A stretch of DNA of 64,000 nt from Bacillus safensis (GTDB lineage Bacteria > Bacillota > Bacilli > Bacillales > Bacillaceae): assembly GCA_030159235.1 (NCBI GenBank), contig BSBG01000007.1:102504-166503 (forward strand). The letters are read 5' to 3'. The position numbers and the translations under genes are program-made. A model generated the notes under the pieces. The model saw only the letters and a program-made list of their open reading frames with translations, did not search any database and was not told where the DNA came from. How positions within the stretch are numbered: position 1 is the first letter of the stretch; the number at the start of each line of letters is the position of its first letter. Below are positions 8,268 to 17,099 of this stretch, piece by piece.

Positions 8268-9701
8268 TTATGAAGAAGAGGAGGAGGAAGATAGCTCCTG
8301 CTTCATCACTTTATTATTACGTTTTGCCTTTAAGAAAAAGGAGAGAATGAGTCCAATGACCGCAATCAGACCAGAAATGAAAAATGATGTATTCATTCCA
8401 TGAACGGCTGATTTTAATGGATTGGCCAATTCTGCATTTGCAGCAGAACTGCTCATGATGGAGACAAGCACGGCCGTCCCAATAGAGCCTCCCACTTGTC
8501 TCATCGTGTTATTCATCGCTGTCCCATGCGGGATTAAATGAGGCGGTAATGCGTTAATACCTGCTGTTGTTAGCGGCATCATGATCATCCCAACCCCGAT
8601 TAAGCGAAGCGTGTAGGTGACCGTAATGAGAGCGATGGATGAATCAAGGGTGAGCAGCATAAATGGCAGGGTGGTCACGGTGAGAATCGTAAATCCGCCT
8701 AATGCGAGCCCTCTTCCGCCGACTTTATCAAAAATCCGTCCGATAATAGGTGACAGGAACCCCATAAAGAGAGCACCTGGCAATAAGATCAGCCCTGTAT
8801 CAAGTGCAGACAACCCTCTGACATTCTGCGTATAAAGCGGCAGAATCGTCTCTGTACCAATCAATAAAGCAAAGACAAGCATCCCAAGGAAGGTTGTTAA
8901 GCTAAAGGTCGCAAATTTAAATACGCCAAACTCAAGCATCGGTCTTGTTAAATTCGATTGGCGTAGGATAAAGAAGAACAAGCTCACGGCGCCGACAATT
9001 AGCGTAATGAGGACAGTCGCACTCGTCCAGCCATAGGTGCCGACACTAGAAAATCCATAAAGCAGCCCGCCGAAACCGAAGGACGACAAGATGACAGATA
9101 AGACATCAATACGAGTCTCTCGCTGCTGTGTGACATTTTTCATTAAGAAGAAAGCAAGAATAAGGTCAATGATACCGATTGGCAAAACAATATAGAATAA
9201 GGCCTTCCAGCTGAAGGAATCGACAATCCAGCCGCCAAGTGTTGGCCCAAGCGCTGGTGCGAACGAAATGACAAGTCCGACCATACCCATTGCCTGTCCG
9301 CGTTTTTCTTTTGGAAAAATAGTTAAAAAGATCGTTTGCATCAGCGGCATTAAAATCCCTGCACCGGCTGCCTGGACGATACGCGCTGCAAGTAACACTG
9401 GGAAATTCGGTGCAAATGATGCAAGAATTGTACCGGCTGTGAAGATACTAAGCGCTGTTAAAACTAAAGAACGGCTCGAAAATTTCTCAATTAAGAAAGC
9501 CGTAATCGGGATGAGAATCCCGTTTGTCAGCATAAAGGCTGTTGTAAGCCACTGTCCTTTGCTGACATCAATATTGAAGTCCTCCATGATATGTGGGATC
9601 GCTGGAATAAGAAGCGTTTGGTTTAAAATCGCAACGAATGCCCCAACGAGAAAAATCCCAACAATCACAGATCGATTGTAAGATGTTGTTGATTGGTTCA
9701 T
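8268..9701 (-). CDS. ycnB: DHA2-family multidrug efflux MFS transporter (YcnB-like)
   Basis: A 477-residue EmrB/QacA-type transporter with 14 predicted membrane segments. Family motifs: LNQTLLIPAIPHIMEDF after TM1, the TM5 motif-C region GLVISFAPALGPTLGGWIVDSFSWK, and an internal RPMLEF loop. The C-terminus has an acidic Ser-rich tail. It is encoded 16 bp downstream of its likely TetR regulator and in the same direction, the same arrangement as B. subtilis ycnC-ycnB. Substrate unknown; drug or solvent export is the family expectation. Confidence 0.9.
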   Translation of the reverse strand: MNQSTTSYNRSVIVGIFLVGAFVAILNQTLLIPAIPHIMEDFNIDVSKGQWLTTAFMLTNGILIPITAFLIEKFSSRSLVLTALSIFTAGTILASFAPNFPVLLAARIVQAAGAGILMPLMQTIFLTIFPKEKRGQAMGMVGLVISFAPALGPTLGGWIVDSFSWKALFYIVLPIGIIDLILAFFLMKNVTQQRETRIDVLSVILSSFGFGGLLYGFSSVGTYGWTSATVLITLIVGAVSLFFFILRQSNLTRPMLEFGVFKFATFSLTTFLGMLVFALLIGTETILPLYTQNVRGLSALDTGLILLPGALFMGFLSPIIGRIFDKVGGRGLALGGFTILTVTTLPFMLLTLDSSIALITVTYTLRLIGVGMIMMPLTTAGINALPPHLIPHGTAMNNTMRQVGGSIGTAVLVSIMSSSAANAELANPLKSAVHGMNTSFFISGLIAVIGLILSFFLKAKRNNKVMKQELSSSSSSS

Positions 9702-9717
9702 GTTATCCCTTCTTTAT

Positions 9718-10590
9718 CTATAAAATGATGCTTTTCAGCTGTGACACGTTTTGTGATAAAACGCTGTTTTTGCCTAAATAATCGAGCAGTGAGCTGATTA
9801 AAAAGGTTCTCGGTTGGTCCTTTGATAATTCCTGATTGAGCAGCTCAAACGCAGAGAAGAGGTCGTCCTGTTCTTCTCCGTTTGGCAGTGAGTGAAGCTC
9901 TTGTTTGATCTTTGTTAAGTACGAATTGACAAGTTTTTCTTCGTCATATTCGTCTCGTGAGGAAAGCAAATAAGAGTTCATCAGCTCATCTGTTAACACA
10001 GGTTTAATGGAACAAGGCTTTTTCGATACACGATCCATCACACCGATGATCATTTCGGCAGCAATTTCTAACTGGATGTTTTTTTGATCAATCGCCAGCA
10101 TTAAGATGAATTCTCTCATTAATCCATTGAGAACAATCACTAAATCCCACACATAAGGAGCGACAGATTCACCATATGTGCTTAAAATAATGTCTCTGTG
10201 CCGCTGCATGATAATGGAGCGTGTTTCACGTAAATGCTTAATGACAATGGGCGAATGCTGAGAAAAAGCTTCAAAGGACAACATATTCAAAAACTTATGA
10301 TTCTCTTTAAACTCTTCAAGCTCAAGCTTGATCTTCTTTGTGAATTTTTCCTTTTTGGACAGCGTCGTTTCTGAATGAATGATGCGCGAAATCTCCCTCA
10401 TTTTTCGCTGATTGTATTTAATCAGTTCTAATAGAAGAGCTTCCTTTGAATCAAACAGTTTATAAATAGACGCTTTTGATATTTTACAGGCATCGGCAAT
10501 TGACTGCATGGAGACACTCATATAGCCTTTTTGAGAAAACAATTTCTTCGATACCCGCAAAATCTCTTCTTGCTTTACTTTCATCTTCAT
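9718..10590 (-). CDS. ycnC: TetR-family transcriptional regulator (YcnC-like)
   Basis: A 290-residue regulator. The N-terminal TetR helix-turn-helix is clear (ILRVSKKLFSQKGYMSVSMQ, then ISKASIYKLFDSKEALLLEL). The long C-terminal half is all-helical and would bind the inducer. The ATG at 10590 follows AAAGGA; the longer reading from 10617 lacks a ribosome site. It probably represses its own promoter and ycnB. Operator-like repeats surround the promoter (10618-10681). Confidence 0.85.
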   Translation of the reverse strand: MKMKVKQEEILRVSKKLFSQKGYMSVSMQSIADACKISKASIYKLFDSKEALLLELIKYNQRKMREISRIIHSETTLSKKEKFTKKIKLELEEFKENHKFLNMLSFEAFSQHSPIVIKHLRETRSIIMQRHRDIILSTYGESVAPYVWDLVIVLNGLMREFILMLAIDQKNIQLEIAAEMIIGVMDRVSKKPCSIKPVLTDELMNSYLLSSRDEYDEEKLVNSYLTKIKQELHSLPNGEEQDDLFSAFELLNQELSKDQPRTFLISSLLDYLGKNSVLSQNVSQLKSIIL

Positions 10591-10617
10591 AAGTCCTTTC
10601 CGAATCGGTAAAACCAT

Positions 10618-10681
10618 AGAGTCACAATGGAAACCGAGTGGTCACTTTGGCTATCATAACAAAACCAATGACTCTTGACAA
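10618..10681 (-). promoter_or_regulatory. promoter and probable operator of ycnC-ycnB
   Basis: On the minus strand -35 TTGTCA (10676-10681), a 17-bp spacer and -10 TATGAT (10653-10658). An inverted repeat AGAGTCATTGG, inside the spacer, faces CCATTGTGACTCT downstream of the -10; a further AGTG-N2-CACT dyad lies at about 10637-10646. The position fits TetR autorepression. Sites are inferred. Confidence 0.6.
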
Positions 10682-10692
10682 GAAAATGAATT

Positions 10693-10724
10693 TTAAAAAA
10701 TACCTGTCTAGTTGACAGGTATTT
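10693..10724 (-). terminator. intrinsic terminator overlapping the lipoprotein stop codon
   Basis: AATACCTGTC / GACAGGTATT stem with a 5-base loop, followed on the minus strand by TTTT. It overlaps the last codon of the lipoprotein gene. Confidence 0.8.
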
Positions 10725-11100
10725 ATCCTTCTGCAAGTGCGGCATATATTTTTGTTTTACCGTGAAGTTCCACGATCAAAAGGTCTTCTCTCTCCTTCAC
10801 AGAGTAAATAGCGGTCCCTTTTTTCAATTTAGAAGCTGTACCATGTTTAAAATTTTTGGTAGCTGTTTTCTGAATGATACCTAATTGTTCATGTTTTGTG
10901 ACGTGTAAGGAAGTCGTCCAATCTACATTTGTTATATAGATCGTTTCTTCCCATTGAAATAAATCTGCCTGCTGATCGATAGCTAACCATTCTTCCGCAC
11001 TAGGTGGTTTTGACTGGTAGTGATATTGGACTGACTGGCAGGCGCATAAGGAAAACGTGAGCAGCATGATCAATAAACTAAACCATATGTTACGTATCAA
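10723..11100 (-). CDS. putative lipoprotein of unknown function
   Basis: A 125-residue protein with a lipoprotein signal: charged start MIRN, hydrophobic core, and lipobox LCAC with Cys21. The mature part is a small beta-rich domain (ETIYITNVDW, GTAIYSVKERED, LLIVELHGKTKIYAAL). No family recognised. It is transcribed away from the ArsR regulator with about 137 bp between the starts, so it might be under that regulator's control; this is only a positional guess. Confidence 0.7.
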   Translation of the reverse strand: MIRNIWFSLLIMLLTFSLCACQSVQYHYQSKPPSAEEWLAIDQQADLFQWEETIYITNVDWTTSLHVTKHEQLGIIQKTATKNFKHGTASKLKKGTAIYSVKEREDLLIVELHGKTKIYAALAEG

Positions 11101-11219
11101 AATCGGTTCCTTCCCTTCAAGGCAGCGTCTCTTAAGTAATGGACGTAAATGAAGTCAAATCGTTACATGCCTAGTCAGTTCATGAGTTTTAGATGAATGA
11201 GATTGTATGTGAGCACAAA

Positions 11220-11239
11220 ATACGATACATTTATCGTAT
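11220..11239 (+). promoter_or_regulatory. perfect 8-4-8 palindrome over the start of the ArsR gene
   Basis: ATACGATA-CATT-TATCGTAT, a perfect inverted repeat that runs into the ATG at 11238. It is a likely binding site for the ArsR-type protein itself. A possible -10 (TACATT, 11225-11230) lies inside it. Confidence 0.55.
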
Positions 11240-11549
11240 GAATAAACCAAACCATCCAAACCAAGAAGACATGAGACTGATTTCAGTGCTGCACGCTTTG
11301 GCTGATCCTGTCCGTTTAGAAATAGTCCGCTGTTTAGCGGAAGCGGGGGAGAGGACTTGCGGCACATATGAAATGAACATTGCCAAATCTACGCTTTCCC
11401 ATCACTTCAAAGTGCTGAGGGAGGCAGGCGTCGTGAAAGTGAGGATTGACGGGAAGCACCGTTACTATTCTTTAAGAAAAGAAGACATCGAGACTGCTTT
11501 TCCTGATCTTGTGTCATCTATTTTAAGAGTAGATAAAGAACGGTGGTAA
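11238..11549 (+). CDS. yczG: ArsR-family winged-helix regulator (YczG-like)
   Basis: A 103-residue ArsR/SmtB-type repressor: [21 protein letters not shown], then the recognition helix [20 protein letters not shown] and the wing [10 protein letters not shown]. No cysteine pair typical of metal sensors is present apart from Cys in [13 protein letters not shown]. An ArsR gene, yczG, sits beside gabR in B. subtilis. The ATG at 11238 has no ribosome site; the alternatives 11193 and 11268 also lack a good one, so the mRNA may be leaderless. Confidence 0.8.
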   Translation: MNKPNHPNQEDMRLISVLHALADPVRLEIVRCLAEAGERTCGTYEMNIAKSTLSHHFKVLREAGVVKVRIDGKHRYYSLRKEDIETAFPDLVSSILRVDKERW

Positions 11550-11585
11550 GCCAGCTGTCTATGAAGAGCAGCTGGCTGTTTTATT
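11549..11585 (+). terminator. intrinsic terminator of the ArsR gene
   Basis: Stem AGCCAGCTG / CAGCTGGCT with an 11-base loop and T-rich tail on the plus strand. It overlaps the gabR stop codon on the other strand. Confidence 0.8.
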
Positions 11586-13005
11586 TCCCGAAAATCGCGT
11601 CATATAGCCGTTTTACTGCCGGCTGAATATCCTCTCGCCTCATATGTGAGAAGCCGAGGACGAGCGGGACAAAGCCTGGCTGATGTCCTGGCAATTGCTC
11701 ATCAAGGGTAAAACGATCCATTCCGTACATTTTCAGCTTTTTTTCTTTCGCTCGCTGTAAAATCTCATGCTGCGTCCGATTTGAACGGAACTCTGCGATA
11801 AAATGAAGCCCAGCATTTTCTCCAATAATCCGCACATTGTCAGTAAAAACCGTATTGAGCTCTTCAATGAGCTGCTTTCGTTTTTCCTCATATAAACCAT
11901 TCATTCTTTTAATATGCCGTTGATATGCCCCATCTTTTATAAAATGAAGAAGGGTGTATTGTGTAAAAAGATTAGCTGTTTGAATGAAAAAATGCTGTTC
12001 TTCCTTATAGCGTCTCAATAAATGCTGAGGCAGCACCATATAGCTTAGCCGCAAGCCGGGCAGCAATGATTTTGAAAAGGTTCCCATATAAATGACTTTG
12101 TCATATCGATCTAGACTTTGCAGCGCTGGAATACTGTCTGTGCCATACTTAAATTCACTATCATAATCGTCCTCAATGATATAACGGTCTAGCTGATCAG
12201 CCGCCCAGTTTAACAGCTGTATCCGTCTGGAAATTGGCATGATCACCCCTGTTGGAAACTGATGAGAAGGAGTAATGATCAATACATTCGGTTGCTTCTT
12301 GTGAATGTCGCTCATCCGCACACCTTTTTGGTCAACGCTAATCGTTTCAATTCGGTGATGATTGTTTTTCAGCATTTGATAGAGCCTGCGGTAGCCAGGG
12401 TTTTCTAACCCGTATACTTGATCTGCCGGAAGAATGCTTGATAACGAATGAATGAGTGACTGTGTGCCTGCACTTAAAATGAGCTGTTCAGGATAGCATT
12501 TGACACCTCGCGCAAGCCCGATCAGCCGCGCAATCGTTTCCCGCAGCCCATAGACACCTTGTGGATGAGGAAGCTCACCGAAGGCTTCTTGATGGAGACC
12601 GATCGCCTTTTGTTCACTTTTCAGCCAGCTTTTAAATGGGAAGTTCGCTGTATCAACGGAAATATGTGAAAAGGAATACCAGTCATCGCGGGCAATTGGC
12701 TCCTCCTTTAAATCTGCTGGAAGGGAAGAGGGCTTCAGCTGACCTGACTCATGAAATGTGTCTAGTGACTCCACAAAAAATCCTTTTCGTTCAACCGAAT
12801 ATAAATACCCCTCGGCAAGCAGTTGCTGATAGGCGCCATTCACTGAATTGACGCTGACGTTTAAAGACTCGGCTAACTCTCGTTTGGACGGTAATTGATC
12901 GTGTGGCTGAAGGTTTCGGTTTAAAATTTCACCTTTAATTTTCGTATAAATTTGATGATAAATATATCCGTTCGCCCCTGTTTGATCTAGTTGAATTGTC
13001 AGCAT
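11581..13005 (-). CDS. gabR: GabR, MocR/GntR-family PLP-dependent regulator
   Basis: A 474-residue protein with an N-terminal GntR winged helix (QLPSKRELAESLNVSVNSVN, about residues 41-60) fused to an aminotransferase-I-like domain. The PLP lysine region is MGTFSKSLLPGLRLSY and the DYDSEF motif precedes it. In B. subtilis GabR activates gabTD when PLP and GABA are bound and represses itself. It is divergent from gabT with its binding repeats in the 108-bp gap, as in B. subtilis. Confidence 0.93.
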   Translation of the reverse strand: MLTIQLDQTGANGYIYHQIYTKIKGEILNRNLQPHDQLPSKRELAESLNVSVNSVNGAYQQLLAEGYLYSVERKGFFVESLDTFHESGQLKPSSLPADLKEEPIARDDWYSFSHISVDTANFPFKSWLKSEQKAIGLHQEAFGELPHPQGVYGLRETIARLIGLARGVKCYPEQLILSAGTQSLIHSLSSILPADQVYGLENPGYRRLYQMLKNNHHRIETISVDQKGVRMSDIHKKQPNVLIITPSHQFPTGVIMPISRRIQLLNWAADQLDRYIIEDDYDSEFKYGTDSIPALQSLDRYDKVIYMGTFSKSLLPGLRLSYMVLPQHLLRRYKEEQHFFIQTANLFTQYTLLHFIKDGAYQRHIKRMNGLYEEKRKQLIEELNTVFTDNVRIIGENAGLHFIAEFRSNRTQHEILQRAKEKKLKMYGMDRFTLDEQLPGHQPGFVPLVLGFSHMRREDIQPAVKRLYDAIFGK

Positions 13006-13026
13006 CTCTTCATTCCATCCTCTCTG

Positions 13027-13067
13027 GTACCATGAAAAAAATGATTTTGGTACTTTCTATCATACCA
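13027..13067 (+). promoter_or_regulatory. GabR-type direct repeats in the gabR-gabT gap
   Basis: GTACCA (13027-13032) and ATACCA (13062-13067) in the same orientation with a start-to-start pitch of 35 bp. GabR of B. subtilis is known to bind ATACCA direct repeats at a comparable spacing. Binding here is inferred. Confidence 0.6.
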
Positions 13068-13113
13068 AAAAATATTCAGAATAATAAGAAAGACATAAAG
13101 GGGATGGATGACA

Positions 13114-14430
13114 ATGAGTCAAACGACAACAAACCGTTTTTCAACAGAGGAATGGCAGGGGAAAAGAGATCAATACGTCGCAAGAGGTGTCAGTAATGGC
13201 AATCGTCATCTTGCAGCAAAAGGGAAGGGAGCCGAGCTATTCGATATCGATGGCAATCGCTTTATCGATTTTGCAGGCGCAATTGGTACGTTAAATGTTG
13301 GGCATTCACATCCAAAGGTTGTAGAAGCAGTCAAGGCGCAGGCAGACAGCCTAATCCATCCGGGATTCAACGTGATGATGTACGAATCGTATATCGAATT
13401 GGCAGAGAAGTTATGCCAACTCACACCAGGCGATCATGACAAGAAAGCCATTTTCTTAAATTCAGGTGCAGAAGCTGTTGAAAATGCGGTGAAAATTGCC
13501 CGTAAATATACGAAAAGACAAGCCGTTGTGTCGTTTACAAGAGGTTTCCACGGCAGAACGAATATGACGATGAGCATGACGAGCAAGGTGAAGCCATATA
13601 AATTTGGATTCGGACCATTCGCATCAGAGGTGTATCAAGCACCGTACCCTTATTACTATCAGAAGCCTGCAGGGTTAAGTGATGCGGCCTATGATGAGTA
13701 CATCATTGATCAATTCAATCAATTTTTCGTCGCTACCGTTGCACCAGAAACCGTTGCATGTGTGGTCATGGAGCCAGTCCAAGGGGAGGGCGGATTCATT
13801 GTGCCATCGAAGCGTTTTGTACAGCACGTTGCTTCATTCTGTCAGCAGCATGGGATCGTATTTGTAGCTGATGAAATCCAAACCGGTTTTGCGAGAACAG
13901 GGAAATACTTTGCGATTGAGCATTTTGATGTGGTACCGGATTTAATCACGGTGTCAAAATCTCTTGCGGCTGGCTTACCGCTGAGTGGTGTCGTTGGCAG
14001 AAAAGAATTACTTGATGCAGCGGACCCAGGGGAGCTCGGAGGAACGTATGCAGGCAGTCCATTAGGCTGTGTAGCAGCGCTAGCTGTTCTTGATATCATT
14101 GAAACAGAACAATTGAATCAACGATCTGAACACATTGGTCAAGTCATTGAGGACAAAGCAAATGATTGGAGAACAACGTATCCATTCATTGGGGAAGTGC
14201 GCCGACTAGGGGCAATGGCAGCGATTGAAATTGTGGAAGATCAAACAACACGGACTCCAGATAAGAAAACAGCCGCAGCCATTGCAGCATATGCAAATGA
14301 GCACGGACTTCTCTTATTAACGGCAGGGATCAATGGGAATATAATTCGCTTTTTAACCCCACTTGTTATCACAGATGAACTGCTGCAGGAAGGACTAGGG
14401 ATTATCGAGGACGCCTTCAAAGCACGCTAA
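13114..14430 (+). CDS. gabT: 4-aminobutyrate aminotransferase
   Basis: A 438-residue class-III PLP aminotransferase. Visible motifs: NVGHSHPKVVEA, LNSGAEAVENAVKIAR, FHGRT, the DEIQTGFARTG cofactor-ring Asp and the PLP lysine in ITVSKSLAAGLP. It converts GABA plus 2-oxoglutarate to succinate semialdehyde plus glutamate. Start 13114 gives the B. subtilis-like N-terminus MSQTT; the ATG at 13108 is too near the AAAGGGG ribosome site. The next intact gene is gabD, but permease remains lie between them. Confidence 0.95.
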   Translation: MSQTTTNRFSTEEWQGKRDQYVARGVSNGNRHLAAKGKGAELFDIDGNRFIDFAGAIGTLNVGHSHPKVVEAVKAQADSLIHPGFNVMMYESYIELAEKLCQLTPGDHDKKAIFLNSGAEAVENAVKIARKYTKRQAVVSFTRGFHGRTNMTMSMTSKVKPYKFGFGPFASEVYQAPYPYYYQKPAGLSDAAYDEYIIDQFNQFFVATVAPETVACVVMEPVQGEGGFIVPSKRFVQHVASFCQQHGIVFVADEIQTGFARTGKYFAIEHFDVVPDLITVSKSLAAGLPLSGVVGRKELLDAADPGELGGTYAGSPLGCVAALAVLDIIETEQLNQRSEHIGQVIEDKANDWRTTYPFIGEVRRLGAMAAIEIVEDQTTRTPDKKTAAAIAAYANEHGLLLLTAGINGNIIRFLTPLVITDELLQEGLGIIEDAFKAR

Positions 14431-14449
14431 ACAACAAAGGGGAAAAACA

Positions 14450-14805
14450 ATCGGTGCAAGCCGCATCCTATACGCTATGGCGGAAAGAGGCATGATTTCA
14501 AAATGGTTTGCGTATATTCATCCAAAGTATAAAACACCAACAAATGCAATTTTATTCCTTGGTGCATTGGCCTTTTTCGCTCCATTATTAGGACGTCCTG
14601 CCTCGTGTGGATTCTCAATGCAATCATCGGCGGATACTTCATTGTGTCCATCGCCTTTATGAGACTTCGTAAAACAGAACCTGAGCTTGAGCGTCCATAC
14701 AGCATGAAAGATTGGCGGACGACAGGTGTTTTAGTCATCGGCCTGAGTCTTCTTTTTTTCATTTTACTTTCCAAGGATGCCGGCCTCCTGATCATGGCCA
14801 GCTGA
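14450..14805 (+). pseudogene. remnant of an APC-family amino-acid permease between gabT and gabD
   Basis: Only the C-terminal part survives. The first frame reads IGASRILYAMAERGMISKWF then ILFLGALAFFAPLLGRPA, and the second frame reads LVWILNAIIGGYFIVSIAF then LRKTEPELERPY to a TGA at 14803-14805. The two frames join near 14600, where a single base appears deleted, and everything N-terminal (some 300 residues) is missing. The motif GASRILYAMAERG is typical of the middle of APC permeases. Probably the former GABA uptake gene of the gabT-gabD operon. The short intact ORFs here are fragments. Confidence 0.8.
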
Positions 14806-14885
14806 ATGCATTTTGCTTTTAGGTTGGGTACTCAATGGGTATATACTATATGTAATGAATCCAAGAACGAAGGAGACGGTATAGC

Positions 14886-16280
14886 ATGACAAACGAACTC
14901 AAAGTGTATAATCCTGCAACAGGAGAAGAAATTGCTTCAGTTGCTCAGCATACAAAAGAACAGATCGAAGACGCGATTTCTCGCTCACACAAGGCTTTTA
15001 AAACGTGGGCAAAAACGTCAGCGCATGAACGTGCCAATATCATTCGCAAATGGTTTGATTTGATAATAGAACATAAAGAAAGACTTGCAAAAATCATTAC
15101 GGAAGAAAACGGGAAGCCATATCAAGAATCATTAGGGGAAATCATCTATGCGGCTGGTTATATTGAATGGTACGCAGAGGAAGCAAAACGGATCTATGGC
15201 AGAACCATCCCGTCACATACGACAAACAAACGCCTTTTCGTCACAAAACAGCCAGTGGGTCCTGTTGCGGCCATTACTCCGTGGAATTTTCCTGCGGCGA
15301 TGATTACGAGAAAGGCAGCTCCAGCGCTTGCGGCAGGCTGTACGTTTATTGTAAAACCTGCTGAAGACACGCCGCTGACAGCTATTGAACTAGTCAAATT
15401 AGGTCATGAAGCTGGCATTCCAGAGGATGCATTGCAATGGGTTGTGGGAGATGGAAAAGAAGTGGGTGAAATCTTCACAGACAGCCCATTGATTCGCAAA
15501 ATCACGTTTACAGGCTCAACGCCAGTCGGAAAGCATCTGATCAAAAACAGTGCCAGCACAGTGAAGCACGTATCAATGGAGCTTGGTGGTCATGCTCCGC
15601 TTATCGTAGATAAGGATGCAAATCTTGAACTAGCTGTCAAACAAGCAGTGGCGTCTAAGTTTCGTAATGCAGGACAAACCTGTGTCTGTGCCAACCGTTT
15701 AATTGTTCATGTAGACATTCATGAAGCATTTGCGGAAAGGTTCAGCAAAGAAGTAGAGAAGCTGAAAGTGGGAAATGGCTTTGAAGAAGGGACATCCATC
15801 GGTCCAATTATCAACAAGCGCGGCTTTGAAAAAATTGTCGGCCAGATTCAAGATGCAGTGGATAAAGGGGCGAAAATCCTTGTCGGCGGCGATACGCATT
15901 TCGACGATGGCAAGTCGTATTATTTCGTCCAGCCAACGGTTCTTACACAAGTGGACCCTTCCATGAACATTATGCATGAAGAGACATTTGGCCCTGTGGC
16001 ACCGATTACGACATTCAAAACGTTAGATGAGGCAATTGATTTAGCCAACAATACACCATTTGGTCTTGCAGCTTATTTCTTTACAGAGAATTATCGAAAC
16101 GGACTCTACATTTCAGAACATCTCGATTATGGAATTATTGGCTGGAATGATGGCGGTCCATCGGCTGTCCAAGCACCGTTCGGCGGTATGAAAGAGAGCG
16201 GTATTGGCCGAGAAGGCGGCATCGAAGGGATCGAACCATATTTAGAAACAAAATATGTATCTATTGGTTTAGACGAATAA
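14886..16280 (+). CDS. gabD: succinate-semialdehyde dehydrogenase
   Basis: A 464-residue aldehyde dehydrogenase. Catalytic Cys in [13 protein letters not shown], catalytic Glu in SMELGGHAP, and the NAD(P) region [21 protein letters not shown] are all present. It oxidises succinate semialdehyde from GabT to succinate. The ATG follows GAAGGAGACGG. A separate promoter (TTGGGT-N17-TATATG near 14823-14851) may compensate for the decayed gene upstream; that is a weak match. B. subtilis GabD is 462 residues. Confidence 0.94.
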   Translation: MTNELKVYNPATGEEIASVAQHTKEQIEDAISRSHKAFKTWAKTSAHERANIIRKWFDLIIEHKERLAKIITEENGKPYQESLGEIIYAAGYIEWYAEEAKRIYGRTIPSHTTNKRLFVTKQPVGPVAAITPWNFPAAMITRKAAPALAAGCTFIVKPAEDTPLTAIELVKLGHEAGIPEDALQWVVGDGKEVGEIFTDSPLIRKITFTGSTPVGKHLIKNSASTVKHVSMELGGHAPLIVDKDANLELAVKQAVASKFRNAGQTCVCANRLIVHVDIHEAFAERFSKEVEKLKVGNGFEEGTSIGPIINKRGFEKIVGQIQDAVDKGAKILVGGDTHFDDGKSYYFVQPTVLTQVDPSMNIMHEETFGPVAPITTFKTLDEAIDLANNTPFGLAAYFFTENYRNGLYISEHLDYGIIGWNDGGPSAVQAPFGGMKESGIGREGGIEGIEPYLETKYVSIGLDE

Positions 16281-16288
16281 ACGTGAAA

Positions 16289-16324
16289 AAGACTGGCCGA
16301 GAAACCTCGGGCAGTCTTTTTTTA
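16289..16324. terminator. bidirectional terminator between gabD and the oxidoreductase gene
   Basis: AAAAAGACTG ... CAGTCTTTTTTT with a GC stem between, directly after gabD and just before the stop of the converging gene. Confidence 0.8.
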
Positions 16325-16326
16325 TG

Positions 16327-16920
16327 TTAAACAGCCGGCGGGAAAAGCTGATCCACCGTTTCTTTCGTTTCTTTCAGAATCTCGTGTATGTAATCTGCAG
16401 ATGCCTGCTCCATGCTGCTGAACAAAAGCCGTTCGACAGGCTGAACCCCAATAAAATTGAAGACTTCTGTATCCGTTGTCATGTGATGAGAGGTGAAGCT
16501 CTTATTGGAATCAAGAAAAGTCCTTGGGGCATCGTGTGTGTTGATAATGACACTTTTTTTGTGCCTAAGCAAATTTTCAATCTCTCCATGCTCATTGATC
16601 CGATAAGCAAAGCCCTCAGAAAAGATGCGCTCTACATAGCCCTTTAGCATAGCCGGCAAGCCCGTCCACCATATTGGAAAAATAAACGTCAGCACATCAG
16701 CTTGCTGAATCAGCTTCTGCTCTCTTTGAATGGTGATCGGGACATCACCGCATTTGATGGCAGCCTTTTCCGAAATGGTGAGCTCTGGCGAAAAACCGAG
16801 CGCATAGACATCACGAACAGTCACATTATGACCATTGTTCAAAAGAGTGCTCACAACAAGATCTAATAAGGTTTGATTTAAGCTTTGCTGGGGATGAGCA
16901 AATATAATTAGATGGTTCAT
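16327..16920 (-). CDS. NAD(P)H dehydrogenase (quinone), flavodoxin-fold (KefF/MdaB/YwrO type)
   Basis: A 197-residue flavodoxin-like oxidoreductase: N-terminal phosphate loop IIFAHPQQSLNQTL and the family motif FPIWWTGLPAMLKGYVERIF (about residues 79-98). Such enzymes reduce quinones or nitro/azo compounds by two-electron transfer from NAD(P)H. It stands alone between convergent gabD and the copper genes. No close B. subtilis positional equivalent is recalled. Confidence 0.85.
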   Translation of the reverse strand: MNHLIIFAHPQQSLNQTLLDLVVSTLLNNGHNVTVRDVYALGFSPELTISEKAAIKCGDVPITIQREQKLIQQADVLTFIFPIWWTGLPAMLKGYVERIFSEGFAYRINEHGEIENLLRHKKSVIINTHDAPRTFLDSNKSFTSHHMTTDTEVFNFIGVQPVERLLFSSMEQASADYIHEILKETKETVDQLFPPAV

Positions 16921-17056
16921 CTCATAGCCTCCTATTGGTCATGTGTCCCATTATGGCATGCTCTTTTATCCTATTCAATCCTATATTGTCAATAATAGGT
17001 TGGGAAAATAGGGAAGTATTGCTTTGGCTTGTCTAACTCGCACAAGTTCATAGCAA

Positions 17057-17087
17057 GAAAAAACGATCGTTTCCGAGAAAACGACCG
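17057..17087 (-). terminator. intrinsic terminator of ycnJ-ycnI
   Basis: On the minus strand CGGTCGTTT / AAACGATCG stem followed by TTTTTT. It lies 13 bp after the ycnI stop. Confidence 0.75.
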
Positions 17088-17099
17088 CTCATGCATCCT

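Noticed and set aside
14475..14795. 106-codon minus-strand frame
   Set aside because: Antisense to the permease remnant, whose plus-strand translation clearly matches APC permeases.
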